A stretch of DNA of 42,872 nucleotides, taken from positions 1 to 42,872 of the IMG/VR virus record IMGVR_UViG_3300023099_000004; one strand, 5' to 3'. This DNA comes from a virus. The position numbers and the translations under genes are program-made. Shown here in pieces: positions 38,151-42,872 of this stretch; positions within the stretch are counted from its first letter, which is position 1, and each line of letters opens with the position of its first letter. The notes beneath the pieces were generated by a model that saw only the letters and a program-made list of their open reading frames with translations, was not told where the DNA came from and made no database searches.

Positions 38151-38446
38151 GCGGGGGAACGCCTTGGACGGCGGGACCTTGGGAGGTCGTCGGAGAATAT
38201 TTCGATGTCTACCAACGCGGCTCATCGGAATACATCTGTCAATCGAGTAAGTCTCAAGGCGCTCGCCGTGATGCCAACGCCCGCCTGATCGCCGCCGCGC
38301 CTGAAATGGCTGAGGCTTTGAGGGAAGTCGACCAGCACTTTGGCCCCTTCGCTGAAATCACCATCAACGGCGCACATGACGCAGAAGATGTGCGCGTTAT
38401 CAATTTGGTTCGAACCCTGCTCGCCAAGATCGGCGGTGTGGCATGA
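38147..38446 (+). CDS. Small phage protein with ending RLIAAAPEMAEAL
   Basis: The product has 99 residues. TPWTAGPWEVVGEYFDVYQR near the start and ANARLIAAAPEMAEALREVD later form a common phrase of early phage proteins of unknown role. I chose the ATG at 38147, which overlaps the previous stop, over the longer frame beginning at 38081. Confidence 0.65.
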   Translation: MSGGTPWTAGPWEVVGEYFDVYQRGSSEYICQSSKSQGARRDANARLIAAAPEMAEALREVDQHFGPFAEITINGAHDAEDVRVINLVRTLLAKIGGVA

Positions 38447-38607
38447 CCACCCCCTCCATCCCCTACCCCCGTGGCGTAATCATCACCCCACCAGAGCCTT
38501 ACGAACTGACTGATGCAGAGAAGTTCCGCACCGATCTGACCTGGTTTGTCATGCTGTTCCCGGTCTGGTGCGTTTTGGCGGCTGCATGCGCGGCGGTGAT
38601 GCCATGA
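38443..38607 (+). CDS. Small single-pass membrane protein, 54 residues
   Basis: The product has 54 residues (opening TTPSIPYPRGVIITPPEPYE), with one membrane segment (WFVMLFPVWCVLAAACAAVM). The start and stop overlap both neighbours (ATGA), which supports expression. Small early membrane proteins often affect the host envelope or superinfection, but no role can be shown here. Confidence 0.6.
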   Translation: MTTPSIPYPRGVIITPPEPYELTDAEKFRTDLTWFVMLFPVWCVLAAACAAVMP

Positions 38608-38771
38608 CCGAACTTGACCTGGAAGCCATCATTGTAGGCCTGTCTCAGGATGCAGCCCTTATCGGCTGTGCATCGGCAGACCGGCTGAAACCCCATCAAG
38701 ACCTGATCGAGAACGCGCTGGATGAGCTTACCCGCGCGCTTGAGAAGGCTCGCCAAAGGATAGCCGCATGA
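38604..38771 (+). CDS. Small helical protein, 55 residues
   Basis: The product has 55 residues (TELDLEAIIVGLSQDAALIG, then DLIENALDELTRALEKARQR), entirely helical. Coupled at both ends. Unknown. Confidence 0.6.
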   Translation: MTELDLEAIIVGLSQDAALIGCASADRLKPHQDLIENALDELTRALEKARQRIAA

Positions 38772-39058
38772 CTGACAATCAAGTGACGCTGGAGCCGTCT
38801 GGCCCATTACTTTGGACGGGGCCGCATGGGCTTTCCCTTGGCGGAAGCTACAAAGGAATTAATGAAGCCTCGCTTTCTGGTTATTGGGTACACGATCATG
38901 TCTCCGGAAGGAAGCGCTACAAAATTTACAAAATCGGAGTGACGGAAACGATCGGATCCGCAGGCACTCTTGAGGAGGCTAAGGCGTTTTGCGTTAAGCA
39001 TCTTCTGGACGGTTCCCGCAAAATCCTCGCCGCAATGGACCGCGGAGGTCAATCATGA
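38768..39058 (+). CDS. Hypothetical protein sharing both ends with the junction-spanning gene
   Basis: The product has 96 residues. It opens with TDNQVTLEPSGP and closes with ILAAMDRGGQS. Its first and last coding bases repeat those in the gene at 42284, while the middles differ: here it is SLGGSYKGINEASLSGYWVH and KRYKIYKIGVTETI. This suggests the two genes are mosaic relatives. The four-base overlap with the previous gene sets the start. Function unknown. Confidence 0.65.
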   Translation: MTDNQVTLEPSGPLLWTGPHGLSLGGSYKGINEASLSGYWVHDHVSGRKRYKIYKIGVTETIGSAGTLEEAKAFCVKHLLDGSRKILAAMDRGGQS

Positions 39059-39744
39059 CCGATCGCACCGGCATAGGCGGAAACAACCCGCCCCCGCATG
39101 AAGCCATGTCGATCCATATCCAGGATCTGTTTGCGCTGGTTTCTGACACCACCAGCGGTGGAACCGTCTCGAACGATGAACAGGAAGCCGCCCTTGATGC
39201 CCTGCTGGACGAACTTCGTCAGGCCAAGAAGGATGCCGACACATACCGGGCAGACGAGAAGCGATCGCATGATGAAGCTGGCAAGGCTGTTCAGGCCAAA
39301 TGGAAGCCGCTGATCGATCGCTGCGAAGCCGGCGCTGCTGAGATCAAAGGCCTGCTGACACCCTACCGCACTGCCAAGCAGGCAGCAAAGGATGAAGCTG
39401 CCCGTAAGGCCCGCGAGGAAGCTGAAGAACGCCAGCGCGCGGCTCAGGCAGCCCTCAAGGCATCGGATGATCTGGAAGCTCGGTTTGAGGCCGAAGAACA
39501 GTTGAAGGTCGCCTCAAAGCTGACCGTCGCTGCCAACAGGATCGACCGGCAAGCAACTGGCCTGCGCACCCATTGGGAAGCCGAAGTCACCAACAAGCGC
39601 GCGGCTCTCAATCATTACATCGTGGCCAAGCCTGAAGCGTTTGAGGCGCTTATCCAGACATTGGCTGATCAGGACGCCCGGCATGAAGCCACGCGGCGCC
39701 AAATCCCCGGCGTGATTTTCCACAAGCGCAAACTCGCAGCATAG
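39055..39744 (+). CDS. Coiled-coil phage protein of the recombination cluster
   Basis: The product has 229 residues. It opens with IGGNNPPPHE and has long helices with many Ala, Glu and Lys (KKDADTYRADEKRSHDEAGK and AARKAREEAEERQRAAQAAL). This is a common partner of phage SSB/recombinase genes, but its activity is unknown. Coupled to the previous gene (ATGA); followed by the SSB-like gene after 12 bases. Confidence 0.7.
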   Translation: MTDRTGIGGNNPPPHEAMSIHIQDLFALVSDTTSGGTVSNDEQEAALDALLDELRQAKKDADTYRADEKRSHDEAGKAVQAKWKPLIDRCEAGAAEIKGLLTPYRTAKQAAKDEAARKAREEAEERQRAAQAALKASDDLEARFEAEEQLKVASKLTVAANRIDRQATGLRTHWEAEVTNKRAALNHYIVAKPEAFEALIQTLADQDARHEATRRQIPGVIFHKRKLAA

Positions 39745-39756
39745 GAGCGAATAAGA

Positions 39757-40386
39757 ATGGCTATTCTGGCAACTGATACTGGCGGTGGTGGCGATTTTAC
39801 GCCCATGCCCGCAGGCAATCACATTGCGATCTGCAACATGGTCGTGGACCTTGGCAATCAACTGGTGCGGTCCGAACGCTATGGCGACAAGGTAAAGCGC
39901 CAGGTGTGGATCCGTTGGGAAACGCCGCAGGAAGAAATCACCTTCACCGACAAGGACGGCAACGAACGCACTGGCCCGCGCGTGATCGGTCAGGCCTACA
40001 CCCTGTCGCTGCATGAAAACTCGGCATTGCGTCCCGTTCTCGAAAGCTGGCGCGGGCGCGCATTCACCGAAGAAGAGCGGCGCGGCTTTGACGTAACCAA
40101 GCTGCTCGGCGCGCCGTGCCTGGTCAATGTCATCCACGCGGAAAGCGGCGGCAAGACCTACGCCAATATTGGCAGCGTCAGCCCCCTTCCGAAGGGCATG
40201 GAGAAGCCCGTCAGCAAGATCGGCCTGGTTCTCTACGACGACGAAAACACCGGCACTTTCGATCAACTGCCCGACTGGCTGCAGAAGAAGATCAACGAGC
40301 AGGTCACCACACAAACCCAGCAGTCCACCAGCGGTAGCGACACGGGTGGCTGGGCTGATGATCTGGACGACGACATTCCATTTTGA
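39757..40386 (+). CDS. Single-stranded DNA-binding-type protein
   Basis: The product has 209 residues. The core is beta-rich (NHIAICNMVVDLGNQL, RQVWIRWETPQEEITF, PCLVNVIHAESGGKTYANIG). The extreme C-terminus is DDLDDDIPF, the same kind of acidic tip as in SSB proteins, which binds partner proteins. AGGAGCGAATAAG precedes the ATG. So it very likely binds single-stranded DNA in replication or recombination; the fold itself is not proven. Confidence 0.75.
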   Translation: MAILATDTGGGGDFTPMPAGNHIAICNMVVDLGNQLVRSERYGDKVKRQVWIRWETPQEEITFTDKDGNERTGPRVIGQAYTLSLHENSALRPVLESWRGRAFTEEERRGFDVTKLLGAPCLVNVIHAESGGKTYANIGSVSPLPKGMEKPVSKIGLVLYDDENTGTFDQLPDWLQKKINEQVTTQTQQSTSGSDTGGWADDLDDDIPF

Positions 40387-40451
40387 CCGCGAGGGAGCCG
40401 GGCGGGGTCAACTCGCCCGGTATTCGCTGCAGTTCTCAAGGATAGACGCAC

Positions 40452-40811
40452 ATGCGCATTGATACCCGCCCCAGAAAGAGGAACGCGCCGCGCCCGGCGT
40501 GGAAGGTGCAGACAGCCTTTCACCAGTGGCTGCGCGGGCGCCCCTGCGCATGTGGTGGCCGCAATCCGAAATGCTCCGGAAAGATTCAGGCCTGCCATGT
40601 TCCACACAAGGCAAGCAAGGGCATGGGCACAAAGTCAGATGACCGTTGGGCCATCCCGCTGTCAGAATACTGCCACCTGAACACCCAGCACCAGATTGGC
40701 TGGACTTCATTCTCAAGCAAATTCCTGGGTGGATGGGATCCGCTCGCAATGGCGGAAGCATACTGGCGCTCGTGGGATGGCGACAAGGGGGAACTGGCCG
40801 GTGGCGCATAG
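40452..40811 (+). CDS. HNH-like nuclease, DUF968/YbcO type
   Basis: The product has 119 residues. The pattern is CACGGRNPKCSGKIQACHVP, then KSDDRWAIPLSEYCHLNTQH and QIGW. Cys32, Cys34, Cys41 and His49 plus Cys74 and His80 would give a zinc/metal centre like that of phage Nin-region nucleases such as YbcO. It follows SSB and precedes NinB, as in lambdoid recombination clusters. AAGGATAGACGCAC precedes the ATG. Confidence 0.75.
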   Translation: MRIDTRPRKRNAPRPAWKVQTAFHQWLRGRPCACGGRNPKCSGKIQACHVPHKASKGMGTKSDDRWAIPLSEYCHLNTQHQIGWTSFSSKFLGGWDPLAMAEAYWRSWDGDKGELAGGA

Positions 40812-41271
40812 GATCATTTCATCGCCCGCCGAACTGGAAGCTTTCATGCTCTTGCTGAGCAGCCTCAAGCTGCCGATCACGGTGGAATGGGTGCAAGGTC
40901 GCGATCGGACACGGGACCAGAACGCGTTGCAATGGCTTTGGGCATCAGAAGCCGCCCTGCAATACGGCGATCGCACCGCGGATGAAGTGCAGCGCGAATG
41001 GAAGCTGCGCCACGGCGTCCCGATTCTGCGCGAAGACAGCGCCGAGTTTCGGGAAACCTATGATCGTGTGATCCGCCCCCTGCCATACGAACAGAAGGTG
41101 GAAGCCATGCGCTTCATCGATGTCACCAGCGCGCTGAAGGTGCGCCAGATGGTGCGCTTTCTCGACACTGTCCAGCGCGAGTGCCTGGAAAATGGCCTGC
41201 GCCTGACTGACCCCGATCCACAATTGGCGAGCTACCAGAGCCGCTATCGCAAGGAGGCACAAGCAGCATGA
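40801..41271 (+). CDS. ninB: NinB-like recombination protein
   Basis: The product has 156 residues. IISSPAELEAFMLLLSSLKL, ITVEWVQGRDRTRDQNALQW, LWASEAALQYGD and DEVQREWKLRHGVPILRED match the NinB/Orf family, which loads or helps RecA-type recombination on SSB-coated DNA. I chose the GTG at 40801, with GGGGGA upstream. It overlaps the nuclease gene by 11 bp; the longer frame is a shadow. Together with SSB and the HNH protein it makes the recombination set. Confidence 0.83.
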   Translation: MAHRIISSPAELEAFMLLLSSLKLPITVEWVQGRDRTRDQNALQWLWASEAALQYGDRTADEVQREWKLRHGVPILREDSAEFRETYDRVIRPLPYEQKVEAMRFIDVTSALKVRQMVRFLDTVQRECLENGLRLTDPDPQLASYQSRYRKEAQAA

Positions 41272-41411
41272 TAGCTCAAATCGCCCCAATCAGCAGCACC
41301 GCTACCACCCGTCAGTCGAATGACAGCGCATGGCCCCTTCGCCGCGCTGACGGCACCCGCTGGTGTGATCCACGGAAAGACGAACGCAACGGAAAGGGGA
41401 AGCATTCGTGA
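41268..41411 (+). CDS. Small basic protein, 47 residues
   Basis: The product has 47 residues (IAQIAPISSTATTRQSNDSA, then WPLRRADGTRWCDPRKDERN), basic and polar. Coupled at both ends (ATGA, then GTGA). Unknown. Confidence 0.55.
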   Translation: MIAQIAPISSTATTRQSNDSAWPLRRADGTRWCDPRKDERNGKGKHS

Positions 41412-41932
41412 GCATTGAAACACCCGCGCAAGGGATGAGCGCCGGAACGGATGAGACGCTGGAAGCGGCTCAGGGCGAAACCCGCCAGCCCGGTCCGAAG
41501 GATGCGCCCGGCACCCAGGGTAACCCTACCCCCACAGACGTAAACACGCTGATAGAGCGGTTGGAATACACTGCTAAACATGGCGTTTTGCGAGCAATTC
41601 AAAACGAGAAATACGCCCCGCCTGACGAAGCAGCCCAAGCCCTCCGCGCCATGCAAGCGCGTGTGGGGGAGTGGCAGCCGATTGAGAGCGCGCCTTACGA
41701 GCAGGATGTTGAAATCCGCGTCGGCGGAATGACGTTCCTCGCGCACCTCATTCCAGATGGCTCACTCAGCGGAATCGACCAAACTTGCGACCAGTGGCGC
41801 GCTACGAATGAGGGTGAGCATCCGCCTTGCTGGTCTGGTGGCGCTTGCTGGGAAAGCAACGAAGATGAGGTGTCAAGCCTTCAGCCTGAAGCCTGGCGCT
41901 CCTTCCAGAAGGAGGCGGCCAATGGGATTTAA
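41408..41932 (+). CDS. DUF551-like protein
   Basis: The product has 174 residues. The N-terminal 90 are polar and variable. From residue about 88, EWQPIESAPYEQDVEIRVGG and later WSGGACWESNEDE and LQPEAWRSF resemble DUF551, like the second half of the protein at 3486. The GTG start overlaps the previous stop. The role of DUF551 is unknown. Confidence 0.65.
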   Translation: MSIETPAQGMSAGTDETLEAAQGETRQPGPKDAPGTQGNPTPTDVNTLIERLEYTAKHGVLRAIQNEKYAPPDEAAQALRAMQARVGEWQPIESAPYEQDVEIRVGGMTFLAHLIPDGSLSGIDQTCDQWRATNEGEHPPCWSGGACWESNEDEVSSLQPEAWRSFQKEAANGI

Positions 41933-42107
41933 CGATAGGCGACCCCTATTCGGAGTCAGGGCCTGCCCTACTTGCGCTGAGATAGTGGCCGGGCGGCAGA
42001 TCGAACTGATTGCGCACATGAGAATTAGGCATGGATTGACCCGCCCTGAGGCAAAAGCTGCCATCGCCCGATCCACCCAACAGGAGGCTCAACGCCATGG
42101 GGAGTGA
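41922..42107 (+). CDS. Small C2H2-like zinc-finger protein
   Basis: The product has 61 residues. CPTCAEIVAGRQIELIAHMR followed by IRH gives the Cys2-His2 spacing C-x2-C-x13-H-x4-H of a single finger, then a helical basic tail. The ATG at 41922 has AAGGAGG seven bases upstream and overlaps the previous gene by 11 bp. It may bind DNA. Confidence 0.65.
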   Translation: MGFNDRRPLFGVRACPTCAEIVAGRQIELIAHMRIRHGLTRPEAKAAIARSTQQEAQRHGE

Positions 42108-42294
42108 AACAACGCCTGAAATGCTGGCGATGGCAATCGATCCGGCACTTTGGAGTGAGGACGAGCAAACGGCGCACATGGCGGCTAGCCCGCTTACGGT
42201 CGATAGCGTCCGTCGCATCAGTCTCGAAAACGCTGGCCAGATACTCGAACGTCTCGCCGCCCTCCGCAACGGAGAACACTACCATGACCGCTGA
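42097..42294 (+). CDS. Hypothetical small helical protein
   Basis: The product has 65 residues. It is acidic in its first half (ETTPEMLAMAIDPALWSEDE) and helical later (ISLENAGQILERLAALRNGE). AGGAGG lies 11 bases before the ATG. It overlaps both neighbours by 11 bp. Unknown. Confidence 0.6.
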   Translation: MGSETTPEMLAMAIDPALWSEDEQTAHMAASPLTVDSVRRISLENAGQILERLAALRNGEHYHDR

Positions 42295-42872
42295 CAATCA
42301 AGTGACGCTGGAGCCGGTTGCGTGGATGTATCGTTACGTGGTCCAATACGCCCCGAAGCTTGAGTGCGCCAAGCGACTTCCCGACAAGATCGCTTTTTCA
42401 ATCGCCCGATGGACGGACGCAGAAGCGCGGCATTGGACCGAAACCCCGCTCTACGCCCAACCCGCAATCAACAGCGGTGGCGAGGTGGATCGGATGCGGG
42501 ATGAGGCAGCAAAGGTGGCCTTTCTTTATGCTGACAAGCATCAGGGAAAGCCAGCAGCCGTGCACGCTTGGAAGATTGGCAACGCCATCCGTGCCCTCGC
42601 CGCAATGGACCGCGCGCCGGGGGTGGAAATATGTGGCTGGTGTCGCAAGCCAGTAACTGAGTGCGCAGGCTATGGTCGGCACGATAATGTTTACGGCGAG
42701 CAGTGTGCCCAACCCGAACCGCGCCCGGTTGAGGCTGGGGAGGTGGAGCGGATAGTAGAGCAACTAGGGCCATACCCTCTCAGGCTGAAAAGGTCGGAAG
42801 ACTACAGCGGCGAGCATCGCGAGTGGACCGAAGAAGTAACGGTGTACAAGGGCAGCAGTTTCTTCGAGCAAG
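42284..42872 (+). CDS. N-terminal part of the junction-spanning hypothetical protein
   Basis: The gene continues at base 3 of the window through 296; the whole protein has 265 residues. The first part has EPVAWMYRYVVQYAPKLE and WTETPLYAQPA, a phrase of Ea22-like early phage proteins. A helical part ending in ALAAMDRAPG follows, then a small Cys-rich module (CGWCRKPVTECAGYGRHDN). The ends of the first part repeat those of the gene at 38768. It looks like a modular fusion. Function unknown. Confidence 0.75.
   Translation, partial: MTADNQVTLEPVAWMYRYVVQYAPKLECAKRLPDKIAFSIARWTDAEARHWTETPLYAQPAINSGGEVDRMRDEAAKVAFLYADKHQGKPAAVHAWKIGNAIRALAAMDRAPGVEICGWCRKPVTECAGYGRHDNVYGEQCAQPEPRPVEAGEVERIVEQLGPYPLRLKRSEDYSGEHREWTEEVTVYKGSSFFEQ
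42786..42872. repeat. Terminal direct repeat, right copy
   Basis: Identical to bases 1-87. See the left copy. Confidence 0.95.

Noticed and set aside
1-42872. CRISPR array or insertion sequence
   Set aside because: No regularly spaced repeat-spacer pattern and no transposase or terminal inverted repeats were seen.

Overview
The window is one complete temperate podovirus genome, captured as a circle and opened inside a gene. The first 87 bases and the last 87 bases are identical. Reading across this join gives one intact 265-codon frame, so the unique circle is 42,785 bp. The DNA is GC-rich. An integrase gene ends in a fragment of a tRNA-Val(UAC) gene that looks like the phage attachment site. 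The style of the genes (GH19-type lysis enzyme, LARRLRCSRCGG-type zinc ribbon, head and tail relatives) suggests an alphaproteobacterial host, probably Sphingomonadales; that host call is inference.

Layout, starting at the immunity region (35.2-36.8 kb). A LexA/CI-like repressor (+) stands back to back with a small Cro-like protein (-). A second control region at 36.7 kb shares the same ACGTAC-type sites. From there a + strand early operon runs through many small, overlapping genes (36.8-42.9 kb), then across the join (1-3.5 kb) to the integrase. It includes a coiled-coil protein, an SSB-like protein with a DDDIPF tail, an HNH-like nuclease and a NinB-like recombination protein. Beyond the attachment site lies a short accessory block (3.5-4.8 kb) with a Lar/DUF551 protein. 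A gene-poor, hairpin-rich stretch (4.9-5.4 kb) follows.

From Cro leftwards on the - strand come a T5orf172-type nuclease-like protein, unknown genes, a DUF1064-type nuclease, a replication initiator that carries iteron-like repeats inside its gene, a T7 gp4-like TOPRIM-helicase with its zinc ribbon in another frame, and small genes. The late operon (28.2 to 5.5 kb, - strand) follows in a head-to-lysis order: small and large terminase, portal, scaffold, major capsid protein, Bbp16-like cement protein, adaptor, nozzle-like protein, internal/ejection proteins, tail fibres, an SGNH hydrolase, membrane proteins, GH19 endolysin, holin-like protein and an overlapping Rz/Rz1 spanin pair. Several hairpin terminators divide this operon.

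The most notable signals are: 11-bp-phased repeats beside an AT-rich tract inside the initiator gene (a lambda-O-style origin); a multi-hairpin region with a possible pseudoknot; a tail gene with a strong ribosome binding site but no ordinary start codon; the frame-split primase zinc domain; and the shared operator network.
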